A stretch of 64,000 bases of DNA, taken from the NCBI GenBank assembly GCA_013400115.1, contig VXBP01010258.1, positions 298,823-362,822 on the forward strand, read 5' to 3'. This document shows, piece after piece, positions 20,201 to 35,200 of this stretch. Position 1 is the stretch's first letter; the number at the start of each line of letters is the position of its first letter. Below the pieces are notes generated by a model. That model saw only the letters and a program-made list of their open reading frames with translations. It made no database searches and was not told where the DNA came from. The stretch is from Rhinopomastus cyanomelas. Taxonomy: Eukaryota > Chordata > Aves > Bucerotiformes > Rhinopomastidae. Made by a program: the position numbers and the translations under genes.

Positions 20201-23200
20201 TGAGGCATCACAGAACCACAGAACATTGGGGATTGGAAGGGACCTCAGATGATCATCTAGTCCAATGCCCCTCATCAACCTTGAAACACACCTGTCCATG
20301 TCAGACTCCATTCAATCACCCCAAACCTTCTGTAGAAGCCTTTTATACCTGATCAGATTTTTATTACTCCTATCAAGTTATTTTACAAATGTGATTTTTC
20401 CCAAATAAAATACTCTAGACCTTCTTGCAAAGGGATTATAAAATGATGAATAATCAGGAGCTTCCTCTAGTGATCGACATGTCCCTTGGTCTCTTCAATT
20501 GTAATTCAGAGCACAGCCTGCTCGGGTTGCTCTGCCCTGCCCTTTGGAGAGTGTGATCTCTCTCCACTGATTAACATAGCTGGAGGCTTAAAGCTGGACT
20601 GTGTGACCACTGCTTCTGGAATCAGCACAATTACTGATTGATGCAAGCTTAAGGGGTGGCCAGATACTCTTAATTAGATCATTTAATCCCATTAGTGATT
20701 TCTGCTTTAGGTAGCAAGTGCTAATGATTACTCTTTTTTGGGGAAGTATTCATCTAGTTCCACTAAAAAGGCTACAGAACTTCATAACCAAGAGCTATAC
20801 CCACTTTTATTAACCTTTTTCTTCTCAAGACATTGTCATTCTATTACCACAGCCATCATCCTAATTATTTCTTGGGTACCTTATCAGACAACTTCACCGA
20901 ATGACCATGCTGCTAGTGCTGTTCTCAGCAAGATCACAGCTAGCTCATAAGCTTTTGTGGCATATTTATAGACAGGTCACCCCTCAGTCTCCTCCTCTCC
21001 AAGCTAAAGAGACCCAGCTCCCTCAGCCTTTCCTCATCAGGGAGGTGTTCTACTTCCTTCATCACCTTCCTTGCTCTGCACTGGATTCTCTCCAGCAGTT
21101 CTGTGTCCCTCTTGAACTGAGTGGCCCAGAACTGGACACATATTCCAGATGTGGTCTCACCAGGGCAGAGCAGAGGGGGAAGAGAACCTCTCTTGATCTG
21201 CTAACCACCCTCCTGATCCACCCCAGGATGCCATTGGTCTTCTTGGCCACAAGAGCACGGTGCTGGCTCATGGCCATCCTGCCTCCTTTTGGTGTTCCTA
21301 TAGTTAGTCCTTCTCTTTCAGCTTAGCGACTTGATTTTGGGAATATTCATGTTGATGATTAAATAATTGTTGCAGATAATCTCAATGACTTCAGTCAAAC
21401 TGTTAAAAGTATTGAGGCTTGTAGGATTTTCTGGATTAATGGCTCCTTCATAAATATTTCATTTCAAAAAAGAGTGAAGGGTGGGTGTCAGGAGGATGGA
21501 GCCAGGCTCTGCTCAGTGCCACTAATGATAGGACAAGGGGCAATGGGTGTGAGCTGGGACAGTGGAGCTTCCACATCAATCTGAGAAAGAACTTCTTCAT
21601 GGCAAGGAAGACAGAGCACTGGAAGGGGCTGCCTACAGAGGTTGTGGATTCTCCTTCTCTGGAGATGGTTAAAACCCACCTGGATATGTTCCTGTGGGAC
21701 TGTTTCTCGGTGATCCTGCTGTGGCAGAGGGATTGGACTAGATGATCTTTCAAAGTCCCTTCCATTCCCTCATGTTCTGTGACTCTGCGATTCTGAGAGA
21801 CCATCAAGTCCAACCAATAACCCTAAGCTGTGATCTAGTGGTACAAACACAACAATCTTGGTGTAGAAGTGCCAGAAGAAGTAACACATCCCAAAAACCA
21901 CCCATCTTGCTAGAACTTCCAACATACATACCCCAGCCCAGGAGGTAGTACCAATGCAGACGCTGCTCTTCAGCAAACACTGCCACCACAATCAGGGTGT
22001 GAAGATAGATGCCTTCGCAGAGCATCCAGAAGTAGTTGCAGCCCAGCATGTACTGGTGGAAGAATTGCAGCACTTTGCAGCTCACCTGTTAAATAAATGA
22101 GAGCAGGTCATGGTCCTGGCCAGCATTTGCATTTAAGCTGACAAAGACAAATGTGGCTTCTAGGAGCAAAACTCCTCTGGCTGGATTTGTTCAGCATAAT
22201 CAGTGATGGGGATTTTAAACCTTGGCAAGTGAGATGAGTGGACCCAAGATCCCGCACGGAGCAGAGCCGCGCTCCAAGAAGTGCAAAACAAACAGGCTGC
22301 TGGGTGTTTAAACTGCACCCAGCTCTGAACTCACGGCTCCGGGAAGGGCAGTGGAGATGTTCGTGGAGGTGTTCCAGGGGTGCTGGCTTCACCTCTTGGG
22401 GAGAAGACAGCTTTGCTTTGTCCAGACAACAAAGCGACACGCAGCACTGTTGTGTCGCGACAGGGCGAGGGCAGTGGTTTTAAACTAGAGCAGAGCAGAT
22501 GTAGGATGGATGTTGGGAAAGAATTTTTGACATTGAGGGTGGAGAAACTGGTGCAGGTTGCCCAAAGAGGTGGTAGAAGCTCCATCCCTGGAGGCATTCA
22601 AGGTCAGGCTTGTGAGCAACCTGATCTAGTTGGGGATGTCCCAGCTCACTACAGGGGGATCTTCAAGTTCCCTTCCAGCCCAACATGTTGTTTGGTTCTG
22701 TGAACTAAGTGGAGCTGGTGAAGTTGGGAAGTGCTCCCATGTGCCATTCAGATGTGGCTGCAGATCTAGACTTTGGCAGGAGACTGTGGCTTTGAGGTGC
22801 TGCGAAGTGGTGGGCAGATGGTGACGCACATCATGCCTACTACCAGAGAGATGGCTGATGTGGCACAACACTAATCCTCTTTTGAAGGAATCTCATTTTC
22901 ATCCACCTCCTGGGAGGGTAAAGCAAGGTCCTCCACATGGGCTTTCATGACACCACCAGCACCAAGGAGGGCTGGCAAAGACTCCCAGCTTCTTGGGGAG
23001 CACCACACATTACTCCAAAATCTGAGGTCACGAAGCAACTGCTGCCACCTATGGCCACAGGAAAATGCTCCTTCCCTTTCAATTCTGCTGATGTTTTCCA
23101 AGGTGACGACGTGGTCTGTGAGGGATGTCTTCAAGATTTATTTGACTCTATTTAAAGAGGCAATCTGGCAGTTCAGCAGGTAGAGGACAGCATGTTCTGC

Positions 23201-26200
23201 ATCCATCTGGACTGCTGCTTCGGACCAGAAAGGTTCGTGAGCCATGCAGTGCCCCACCTCTGTTTCTGAACAGCAGGCTGTCCCAACATTGTCCCAACAT
23301 CTGCATTTAGCTCTGTTCCAATATTTACAGGTCCTCTTGGTGCTCACAGAAATCAGCGATGGGCTGGACTGTAAGGTTTGGCCAGGATGCCCCCTTCCTG
23401 GAGGTGTTCAAGGCCAGGCTGGAGCAACCAAGTCTCGTTGTGAGTCACTGCTACCCATGGCAGGGGGTTGGAGCAGATGATCTCGGAGGTCCCTTCCCAC
23501 CTGAGCTGGTCTGTGACTCTATGCAGGGCAGGCAGTCACGCTGCTTCTACAGTCTGCTCCTGAAGAGTTCTCTGAGGCTGTTTCCTCTCGTCCTACTGCT
23601 AGTGACTTGGGAGAAGAGACTGATCCCCACCTCTCTACGCCCTCCTTTCAGGTAGTTGTAAAGAACATCAAGGTCTCCCCTCAAGTTGGAGAGGACCCTC
23701 GAGTTTAACGTGAACTAATTTGAACTGGTAGCTGCAACTCAATGATCTTAAAAGGTCTCTTCCAGGCCAAGTGATGTTTTGATTGCACAACAGCCATGCT
23801 TTTAAAAATGATTGCTTTATATTCTCAGAGAAACATCAAAACCCAAGCTGCTTAAAGGCTCTTTTTGCATGTGAGGCCATGTGTAGAAAGCAGAGGATCA
23901 GGGTTCATTAGGGGATGCCACATCCATACAGCACAGAACCCACCAAAAAGGCAACTGTTAGCATTTGCACTTGTTGATCTGACATTTAAGAAGTCACTGC
24001 CTGACATTTTCCTGACACCTGTGTTCTCAGGGGTGAATGACACATCAGCTGTTCACCTTTCAGTCTCTCGGATGCTTCGGAGGCAGAGCAGCTGCTAGAG
24101 ATTTACGGTCACTCGGGTCCTACCCTACATTTTGTGGTCAGCTTCACTTTGTAATTACAAATCTCTCATCTCTTGAGGGAAATCAAAGTGGAAATGAGGA
24201 CTTTTTTCACAGAGGAATCCAGGTCTGTGCTTGGTGCGTGTTAGGTACCCAACGGCCATCCGAGCTGTGGCTGAGAGGGCAGCCCTTCCTCCCCCGAGCA
24301 GAAAAGATGCAGCTTTAAGACTAAGAACAAACCCCAGGACCTGATGCCTTTGGAAGAGGTAACGACTGAGAAGTAGACAGATTTAACGAGGATGGTGAGG
24401 GACAGCAACGTGCCCTTGTGGTGTCCTGGGGTGCATCAAGAGAAGTGTGTCCAGCAGATGTGCTGAGGTTCTCCTCCCAGTCTTCTCTGCCTTGATGACA
24501 CTGCACCTGGAATACTGGATCCAGTTATGGGCTTCCCAATTCAAGAGAGACTGGGATCTGCTGAAGAGAGCCCAACAGAGAGCTGTGAGGATGATGAAAA
24601 GACTTGAACATCTCTCCCATGAAGAATCATAGAACCATTATGGATCAAGAAAGACTGGGAGAACTGGAGGTATTTAGTCTGGAGAAGAGGAGGCTGAGAG
24701 GTATCTCAGCTATAAATATCTGAGGGGTGGGTATCAAGAGGAAAGGGCCAGTCTCTTCTCACAGATGTCTAGTGATAGGACAAGGAGTCATTCATAGAAT
24801 CATTAGGGATTGGAAGGGACATCAATAAAAGCTAGAGCATAAGAAGTTCTTCAATATGAGGAGAAATTTCTTTACTGTGAGGGTGATGGAGCCTTGGATC
24901 AGACTGTTCAGAGTCTTCTGCTCTAGAGAGACCCCAAACCCACCTGGATGTGTTCCTGTGCGGCTTGGTCTAGGTGATCCTGCTTTGGCAGGGGCTTGGA
25001 CTAGATGATCCCTGGAGGTCACTTCCAACCCCCCATATTCTGTAATTCTATCAGGAAGAGATGAGGAAATCAGTCTCAAAATGCATAATTATTCTTAGAC
25101 CTTTAAATGTCTTTCCCTGCTCCTGAAGGCAGCTCTCAAGTTGGTGGTGCCTCCCCACTGAGAGCACAAACATGATGGTGTTGGGAAACTTCTAATCTCT
25201 CTCAGAGGTGGTAACTGACTTCTTGGAGGCCCAGATTCAGGTTGTTCCACATAAACCACGACCACACTTCAGAACATCATTTATGAATGCTGTCAATGCC
25301 CTTATATTATCACAGTCCATATTCTGGGCACGGCCAGCCACATCAGATCAGTGAACCTGACCCCATCAGGTGCTTTGCTTCCTTCATTCCTCATTACATT
25401 TTGGAGATATAAACAAGAACATAAAAACCTTGAGGAAATGATGGTGATTAGTGCTCTGTAGACAGACAGGGCAGGTCTGTCTGAATGAATGCAGATAACG
25501 ATCCAGCCTGAAAACTGGCTCTGAATTCTTTGAACACGGCTGGTTCTGAATCCTCAGCATCCCTTGGTCTGCATTAACTTCACTGAAATCTGTGGGAGGG
25601 GGAAGATTTGGTGAGGGCAGCCTGTCCTTGCTGAGCAAATGAAATGCCCCAGGTATCTCCACTAGAATAGGAGAGCAACCAAAATACAGGAAGATCTCTT
25701 AAAGCTTTTCTGGAAGGTATTTTAGGTCCTGAGACGTTACTAATCTGTCTCACAGTGCTTGGAATTCAACACGGAATCGCTTTGGGTTCTTCCTTACCAG
25801 CTCCGAGCCTGTATCCCTGAAAGGGAAGGCAGAGCAGTGATTTGTCACCCATTAAGGCACAAATAAGCTCTGTGGCAGACAGCTGGGACTTGCCCATGAG
25901 CTTAGAGGATGCTTGGATGGATGCTGGGACCTTACTCTGTGATACACTACAGCCAAGCAAGAGATGCCACACAGGATTCCCAGGATCTACAAGTGGAGAC
26001 TTCTCCTTGGCTCTAGGCTCTTTAAAACTGGAGTTGACCTCAAAGCTTTCCCACCACACAGAGCCAGAACAAAGGGTGACACTACCACATGAAAGGTGCA
26101 AAGGCTACAGAAGAGCCTGAAGAAAGAGGAGAGAGACCTCCACTAGAATAGGAAAGTGAAAAACACTGGGAAGATCACATAAGGCTTTTCTGGAAGATAT

Positions 26201-29200
26201 TTTAATTACTGAGATGCTACTGATTTGTGACCAAACATAATCCCATTTACACTGATACTGGTCCCATAAAACTGACCAATGAGTCAGTTTCTCATTACAA
26301 TTCTATCCCTCCAGTTGTTAGCTGTGTCTGCCTTTGTCCCCATCAGAACTGAGGATAAAGATTCCTGGTCTTGTGGAATGAAAAAGAGGAAAATACAGAA
26401 GTGATGATGTGCCAGATTGCAGTGACAGATTAGACAGCAAGAGTTGTATTTCCACGGGCAGGGTTTTCAGTGGAGAACATAATGAGCTGTTCACAGATCA
26501 CCCTTCTGCTGCGGGTCAGTCTCATCTAAGAGGTCGCACCCCCTTCTATAACATCCATTCCTGTGATGCTGTAATTAATGCAGCTGCTATTTCAGATACA
26601 ACATTCATAACATTAACTCACATTACGTTTTTAATAAGTGTCCTGCTTATTTTTGTTCAAGTGCCCCCGAGCCCTTTCCAGGGCTTCTCGTACGGCCGCC
26701 TGGCCGCAAGTCTTTTGCTCCCATCAGCTCAGATCCAGATAAATCCAAGAGAAAGAGAAAAATACATAACCAGAAAGTAGGGGGAAAATGAGGTAAAGAA
26801 TCAAATGAAGATGTATTGAAGAAGTGGCTCCACTTACCTTTTGACATGAGCAGAATGACCACCAAAGGGATTAACCATGTGCTAGGAAGGGCGCATTGCG
26901 TGGTTTAGGGGTGACCTTGTAGAGTCGGGTTGATGGTTGGACTCGATGATCCCAGGGGTCTTTTCCAATCTGAATGATTCTGTGATTTCTGTGAAGTGAT
27001 GCTTCTGGTTGTCTCCCATCTTTTGTGTCTGGACCACCGGTGGAAAGTGGGGATCTTGGTGTTAGCAATGGTTTTTCTCTCTTGCTCCTCCAGTCTTTTC
27101 TCCTTGTTACTTAACAGAATCTTCTTTCTTCTTTCAGAATTATCAAGCTCCTCATAAATATATATCTTCTGTGAGTGTTTTCCTATGGCATTGCATATAG
27201 GAGGTTCCACATCAATATGAGAAGGAACTTCCTCCCAGTGAGGGTGACAGAGCACTGGAAGGAGCTGCCCAAGTGGGTTGTGGAGTCTCCTTCTCCAGAG
27301 ATGTTTAAAACCCGCCTGGATGTGTTCCTGTCGGACTGGATTGACGTGATCCTGCTGTGTCAGGGGGATTGGACTGGATGATCTTTTGAGGTCCATTCCA
27401 ACCCCTCATGTTCTATGATTCTGTGATTTAAAATCTATTGTGACACTTTGGGCAGAAAAATAAAGGCAGCAGCTCTTGGGCTGGACACACAATGTTCATT
27501 TTGCAGCGTGAACCAAGTCAGTGGTAGTCACCTCAAAATGGTCTTCATAAACCACAGGGTGGAAAACAAACAGGCCATAAAGCTTTCGTTTGCTCTGTTA
27601 ACCAGCATGAAGATTCCCCCTGCCACAGCAGCATCACCTAGACCAAGCCACACAGGAACACATCCAGGCGGGTCTTAAACATCACATCCTTTCTAGTAAA
27701 GCTGGGAGATGCTGGACATATTAACAAGGCACCTCACCTCCTATTTTACTGTTGTTTTTTTTCAAGAAGGGGACTTTAGAACGTGAGGCAAGATCAAGCA
27801 GCGAGTGAATTTTCATCCTGCACTTGCCTGCAGAACAGAAATGAGAGTCCCTTGGTCTCCTGTCCCCAGGTTTTGCACCTCACAGCTCACAGCTCACGGC
27901 TGAGTCAGAGCCACACAAGTTTGGTTTGGAAGAAGAAAGTGCAAAACAAGGGCTTTGTCCACCAACAAATGTTCTGTCTGGAGACTCAAAAGGTGACCGA
28001 CTGGATGAACCTCCACATCGCTCTGGGGCTCCATAACCTCCAGATGACTTAGACACTTCTGTACTGGTTTCTGCCTTTGCTATTGTTGTCTGCTGCTCTA
28101 GCAATGGCAGGTGGAGGTTTCATGGGGTGATGCTCAGCATGCTGGGACCAGTCCTGTGGCTATGGGGCTCTACCAGAACCTCTGAGAGGTTTGTCACTGA
28201 CCCCACCAGGGTCAAGACTTCACTCTGAGATTTCAGCCCATGGGCACTAGATAGAGTTTTTTCAGGAAGTCTTCCAGTATAAGACTCCTCACCACAGCCT
28301 TGAATTTTAGTTCCAAGCACTTCACTGCAGATAATTTACTTCTGCTGTCAGGGACTATCATTCTTAACCCCGAGGTAATCATCTCACTTCAATTGAAGTC
28401 TCTGATACAATCTGCCAGCTTCTCTTCTTCAAGTTCCTCGTGTATTATCCTTGCATCCCTCGCACAGGCACCGCACATGCGATGCTGAGCAATGAGGAGA
28501 AGCAAAATGTGTGATTTTTTAAATTATTCTTGTATATTTTAGTCTCCAGATGGTCCCTGTGGCTGGTGATGTTGGCTTTAGTCTAGATATTTCCTGCTCT
28601 AATTAGCTGATTAGCCAGCAGTCGTTTGAGACGTGTCCCTGTGATCAGATGATACCAGGTGCTACTGTTAATTGCTTTCCTAAGATCAGAAATGGATAAT
28701 GGCTCAACTGGAATTCAATGGCTGGAAGAGAAGCTGATCAGCCTTGTGACACAGCCTGACAGACTCCCAGGCTCGTCTTAGTTCCACATTGCTGCAAGGC
28801 TGCTGTAAGGACATGAAGAGCAGGATCAGAGCTGAAGATTTGCCATCTTCCAAGAAAACAAAAGCAGCAAAGACCTCATCTGGGAGGGTTTTTTGAAGCA
28901 AGTCATATTGTTCTCCATCCCTGTCCCTCCACAGTTCATGAGAGAGGCCAGGTAGCCACCAACAGCACCTTACCTTCAGAGGCTTTGATGGGAAATGTCA
29001 GGTAGTCGGTGCCGAAGCTGGTGGGGGTCTGAAACACTTGCATAGGTGGACTGGCTGCAACAAGTGTGAGGCTTCACTGACTGAGAGGAGCTGGAATGGC
29101 CTTGTGAAGATCATCCAGTCCAAACCCTATGCCAGAGCAAGATCACCTAGAGGCAGTCACACAGGAACGTGTCCAGGTAGGATCAGAATATCTCCAGAGA

Positions 29201-32200
29201 AGGAGACTCCATAACATCTCTGGGCAGCCTGTTCCAGGGCTCTGTTACCCTCAAATTGAGAAAGTGTTTTCTGATGTTTACATGGAACCTCCTGTGCTCC
29301 AGCTTGTACCTGGCTCCATCCTCCTGATACTCATCCTTTCCATATATACAGATATAATGAGGTGCCCCCTCAGTCTCCTCTTCTCCAAGCTGAAGAAACC
29401 CTCAGCCCTTCCTCATAAAGCTTCTCCTTCTGGTACCAGATCCAACGATTTTTGTTGCTCCAAAAGATCAGAACAAGACTGAGTGAGATTCTCAGAGTGT
29501 GCACCTCTGTGGATGGTTGTACTGGGTGGCTGTGGATACGAGAACTCTACCCCAAAACGACAGGCAAGCTGCTGGATGTGCTGGGCAGGGTGCTTCCTGC
29601 TCAAAGACTGCATCACAGAACAAAAGGGGACCGAGGCAGCCACACGACAGGGCTGACAAGCCAACACAGTTGGATTCTGCAAAGAGCCAAGCTAAAAGCT
29701 GAAGAGGTGCAGCTATGTGGAAGGAATCATAACCACGCACGTACCACCGCGATCAAACCCACAACCCTGCCCGGCGCAGGCTTTGGAAGGAAGATCCAGT
29801 GCTGAAACAAAGGATGCTGCCTCCTGACTCTATTTGCTGAGCTTTCACTTTCTCACTGTGGATAGCTGGTGATGGGAAGGTTTGGCTGCACCCACCACAG
29901 CAGGTTTACTAAGGTTTTAGGATGGAGAGGAGTCATGCAGTACTTACAGGATCCCGTTTTACCAGACCGGGGTTAGGCACAACGGCGATGAGGTGGGCAA
30001 TCGTAAACATGGAGTTGAGCACGTAGGAGAAGAACAAATTCTTATGCAGCGTTATCCTCTGACAGCTGAGGCTCCTGAAAAACAAGCAGTGTCCATCACA
30101 AACCAGGAGTCTTCTTCTGATGTCACTTCAGCAAGCTCTTTCTGGCAGCAGGCTCTCCAGAATGCCTTTTGGCAAGGCGAATGCATGCCTTGCGTGGCAA
30201 CCTCTGACAAACCCTGGGGGTTGTTTTTCCAGCTGTTCAGCACCACATGTGTTCCAGAGCCTGCTGTAAGGAGCCACTGGGCTGCGTTCTCAGCCCTCGA
30301 TGCCCTCCTTTGTTTCGTGGTAATTGACATATTAACTGGGGAAGCAGAACCCTGAGAATTATTAGGATACAAGTGCTGAGCATCAGGAAACCTGCTCCTT
30401 GAGTAGCTGTTCCCTGGGGACTCTGTTTCTCAAATACTCAGATGACAGTTATGTAGGAATTAGTGGTGAGACAGGATGGGAATTTGGGGTGATTAAATTA
30501 CAGGGCGATTTGGTTTGGTGTCTGACGCCAGCTGAGACCCCAAACCAGGAGAGTTTAGTTTGCCTCCTGCTCAGAAGAAGCAGCAATCTATTCTGAATGA
30601 CTGATTTTGGGGAGGGTGAGATGATTGTTGTGAAACAAATTCACGGCTGCAGACTGGGACCTGAGCAGTCTCCCCTTTCTAATTCATGACCCAATCCTTA
30701 TGCCACCTCCTCAGCTACCTCTGACTAAGAAAGCGACGCCCCTGCAGCGCTCTGTGCCCGGAGGCACAGCCCGGGCTGCTGGGAGCTGATGACAAAAAGG
30801 CAGGCAGGGCGTTGGTAGGTGATGCTGTGATGTCTGTATTCAGTGACCACAGAGAGCCAGCAGGCAAAAGGAGGAGGTAAAAAACAGCTAAGAAGTGCAG
30901 GTAGAGATGTCTCCTGAAGCAAGCTGCCCCTTGGCACTAGGAGTCTTTTGCGGTCTGGAATGGAGCACGGGCTGTGCCTTCGTGATGCTTTCCACAAGAA
31001 AGCCGATGCAGACTTTCCCAATGTTCTCCACCCTTTTCCTTTGACTCCAGCTTTCACACTGAAGACCCATCTGGATCATTCAGGGTGAATTTCCATAGCC
31101 TTGTTTTCAATCTGGTTGCCAAAACAACAACATTGGCACCCGCTGGACCTCGTCCTCATGGAAGAGAGCATTCTAACACAACCAGAACCATTGCTTGTTT
31201 GCTCTGGTCTTCTAGTTTTGACAAACTGAAGAGCAGTGTAGGAGAAAGGGACTGGGGGTCCTGGTGGACAGGAGGATGACCATGAGCCAGCAGTGTGCTC
31301 TTGTGGCCAAGAGGACCAATAGCATCCTGGGGTGGATCAGAACGGGGGTGGTTAGCAGATCAAGAGAGGTTCTTCTCCCCCTCTACTCTACACTAGTGAG
31401 ACCACACCTGGAGTGCTGTGTCCAGTTCTGGGCCCCTCAGTTCAAGAAGGAAACAGAGCTGCTGGAGGGGGTCCAGCATAGAGCAATGAGGATGATGAAG
31501 GAGGTGAGAACATCTCCCTGATGAGGAGAGGCTGAGGGAGCTGGGTTTCTTTAGCTTGGAGGAGACTCAGGGGTGACCTCATTAATGTCTATAAATATGT
31601 GAGGGGTGGATGTCAGGAGGATGTCATGTAGTGATAGGACGAGGAGCAATGGGTGTAAGCTGGAACAGAGGACATTCCATATAGATATCAGAAGGAACTT
31701 CATAGTGAGGGTGACAGAGCACTGGAAGGGGCTGCCCAGGGGGATTTTGGAGTCTCCTTCTCTGGAGAGTTTAAAACCTGCCTGGATGTGTTCCTGTGTG
31801 ACTTGGTCTAGGTGGTCCTGCTCTGGTGGGGGGATTGGACTAGATGATCTTTCGAGGTCCCTTCCAATCCCTAGTTATTCTATGGTTCTGTAATCTTCTC
31901 CATCTCTCTTCTCTCATATCTCTTTCTGATTTGCTGATCATTCCTTCCTGATGTTTTTGAAGGGTTCTCTTCACCCCTCTCCCATTTTTCCACAGACTCC
32001 CTAATCTGACTCATTAGTCAGGATCCAAAGCATCACTAAGTCAGTCACCTCTGTCCAAAACCTGTGAGTTTTTGGGTCACTCTGCCTTTAGCAACTGTGT
32101 CACAGCTTCAGACTCTCACACGCTTCTCACAGTCTCCTGTGTTTCACATTTATTCTACGTCTCCTCCGTTTCCTTTGACAGAGAGAGTTTCTACGTGGAA

Positions 32201-35200
32201 TCATAAGGTTAGAGGGGACCTCCAAAGGTCATCTAGCCCATCGGTCACCAGACCAGACTGCCTGGAGCCCTATACTGGAAATCACAGTATCACAGTAATG
32301 ATAAGGTTGGAAAAGACCTTGAAGATCATCAAGTCCAACCTAATATTGCTTAGTGATTCAGTGCTAGCTTCCAACGTGATGCCAGACACCTGAACGCAAA
32401 ACAAATCTCTCCCTGGAAGGACTTATCTTGGGAAACAGCAAACTCTGCAAGCTGTCTGTGGCTGTCTCAACAGTCAAAGGCTACACACAGTCCCCAAACT
32501 GCTGCCTGATTGACAGTCTAATTGACAGCTTGTCTCCTACTGAAGGTCAAATGATCTATTGCTGTCATAGCCAGATGATAGAAGACAACGGGGTAGAACA
32601 GGAACCCTGCTCCCATACAGAGTTGTCTTCACTTTTCTCTCTGTCCTTGTGGTTTGCAGTGTTTACATTTAATTCCTCTTTCTCCTTCTTCCTGTAAACT
32701 CTGTGTGGTGGATTAATCATGGGAGGGGAAGGAGAAGTGGAGGAGGAAAGACAGGAGGAGGTGTGTTACTGTCTGGAAGGCTGCTGCAAAGAGGTGTCTT
32801 TCACCGTGGCCCGACAAAAGATCAAACACTGTCCATGACTCAGAGCTGAGAGTGACTCAGGCAGCCTGGCTCTGCCTCCTGGCCCATTTTGGGTGGCAAA
32901 TTCGACCAGATACTCTGCTCACTGTCCCAAAGAACTTCTAAGTACACGTGTAGCATTCCAAATGAGATTGTGCTCTTCTCATTCTTCACAAACATTACTA
33001 TGGCTGTGCTTTTCTTAGAATCATTAGGGATTGGAAGGGACCTGGAAAGGTCATCTAGTCCAATCCCCCTGCCAGAGCAGGACCACCTAGACCAAGTCAC
33101 ACAGGAACACATCCAGGCGGGTTCATAGGATCACGGATGGAGCCAGGTCTTTCTCAGTGTCATCTAGTGATAAGACAAGGGGCAATGGGTGTGAGCTGGG
33201 ACAGAGGAGGTTCCATATAAATGTGATAAGGAACTTCTTCCCAGTGAGGGTGACAGAGCACTGGAACAGGCTGTCCAGGGGGGTTGTGGAGTCTCCTTCA
33301 CTGGAGATGTTTAAAGTCCATCTGGATGTGTTCCTGTGCGACTTGGTCTAGGTGATCCTGCTGTGTCAGGGGGATTGGACTAGATGATCTTTCGAGGTGC
33401 CTTCCAATCCCTAATGATTCTACATTCTATCTACACTTTCCAGACACCAGCAACAGGTGAAGCTTTGCATGATGTCACGAAGAAAACAGCTTTCGATGTA
33501 CAACAGCCCAGGATCTTGTCCATTGTTTGTTCCAGAATGTTTTCCAAAAGACTTTAATGTCTTCTACTCCTTCTTCTACATGTCTTCTATGTAGTTTTTA
33601 GTTTCCCTGAGCAATCTGAAGGTTGGTCCCAGACACTCCTTCAATAGTGATTGCAGCTGAAGCTGTGACTATGTCTGATGGCAAACCCGAGCTCCCTCCT
33701 CTCGTTCACTAAGCACATTATAATAAGTCATGTGCCAACAGTTCAACAGAAGGACAAGACTCAAGTGCTCTGGTTAATTTGCAATAGAGCAGCTCCAGTG
33801 CTTCCAGTGACTATCAGTTTAGTCTTTAAAGTTCTGGTACAGGACATCACTGGTTTTTCTTTTAGTCTCAGTTGACTCTTAGTGTTGAGTCCTATAAGCA
33901 CCTACTCAAGTCAACAGCTCAGTCCTTCAGCGTCAGATAAAAGCATCAGTGTTCTTCAGGAGTGCGGGGCTCCAAGCCACCACCCTGTATAGTCAGTGCA
34001 CTGGACATACCCTTCAAGAGGCTACTGGTGTGTGAAGGGTCAGGTGCACCACTTCCCTGTGGATAGCACTTTTAACCCATCCTGATGGATCAAACAGCTT
34101 GATCTTGGCTACATAACACTAGGAGATGTCCTGTTGCTGGAAGTACCCTGTACTGAGACTTTCTGACCAGGATTACATGAAGAGACCCTCAGAAGAGCTG
34201 AGGGCTCACTGCCAAGCTTTTCTTTGAGACCCCAGAGGGAGCAAAGATAGAGTCTGTGAGAATCACTTACTTGAAATAGAAGAAGATCACCAAGGAGACC
34301 AGCAGGGATGTTATAGACAAAGCGTGGCCAACGATAGCCATGTAGTAGAGGATGAACGCCATCTGCAAGTCAACAAAGAGAAAAGGCAAACATGAATAAT
34401 TTGCAGGCACTTGGGAATTTTTTCTCTCATTGAGGAAAAATCTACAGAATCAACTTCTGGTTTTTTTCAAAGTCTCATTTCAATATATTGCTCTTAATTT
34501 CAGCAAGCTATTAATTAGAGAGACTTTCAGTCTAAAGATGAGAAAAGGGACAGTCTGCCCAGAGAGCTTGTGGAGTCTCCTTCTCTGGAGACATTCCAAA
34601 TCCATCTGGATATCATAGAGTCATAGAATCATTAGGGATTGGAAGGGACCTCAAAAGGTCATCTAGTCCAATCCCCCTGCCACAGCAGGATCACCCAGAC
34701 CAAGTCATGTTCCTGTGTGACCTAACCTAGGGGGGTTGGACTAGGTGATCTCTAGAGGTCCCTTCCAACCCCTCACATTCTGTGATTGGAAGCTTAATGT
34801 TCACTTCTGGAGATGAGTTTGTGACTGGGTACCCACAAGTCTGATGTCAGGGTTGGCTTTTTGTTCAACATATTCATTGGTGACTTGATGCAGAGAAGTC
34901 ACAGCGCTTCCAGGTGATATTTAGGTCTTCTAGATTTGAAGGGAGGGACTCTGGAGGAGCCTCACATAACTGAGAGGACAAGGAGATGCTGTGTGGGCTT
35001 TAATATGCAAAACCAGAGTGATAGATTGGCCTAGGGACAAGTGATCTAAACCCTGGCTGTACGATGCTGAACTCAGAGCTGGAAACCAAACAGAGGAAGG
35101 AGACTCCAGAGTCATCTTGGCCAGTTTCCTGAATCATTTGCTAAATGTATAATGACAGCCAAAAGGTCAAAAGATCTTCAGAAAACACACGGAGGAGGTG

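Larger units (their letters stand above)
19909..21931 (-). other. CALCR coding intron 7
   Basis: 2.0 kb. It holds two small CR1 tails, an internal CR1 stretch (20960-21282) and a duplicated chimeric unit ending in CR1 (21287-21795). The middle part (20290-20950) is single-copy and AT-leaning. Confidence 0.85.
22086..29947 (-). other. CALCR coding intron 6
   Basis: At 7.9 kb this is the longest intron within the coding part. CR1 pieces lie at 22475, 23378, 23545, 24410-25055, 26895, 27195, 27610 and 29085. It has a 95-base local duplication (25656-25750 and 26137-26230) and long single-copy stretches (about 25060-26890 and 27700-29080) in which I see nothing else. Confidence 0.8.
30075..34270 (-). 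other. CALCR coding intron 5
   Basis: 4.2 kb. CR1 occupies 31228-31895, 32197-32375 and 33018-33425. The stretches 30090-31220 and 33430-34260 are single-copy with no recognisable exon. Confidence 0.85.
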
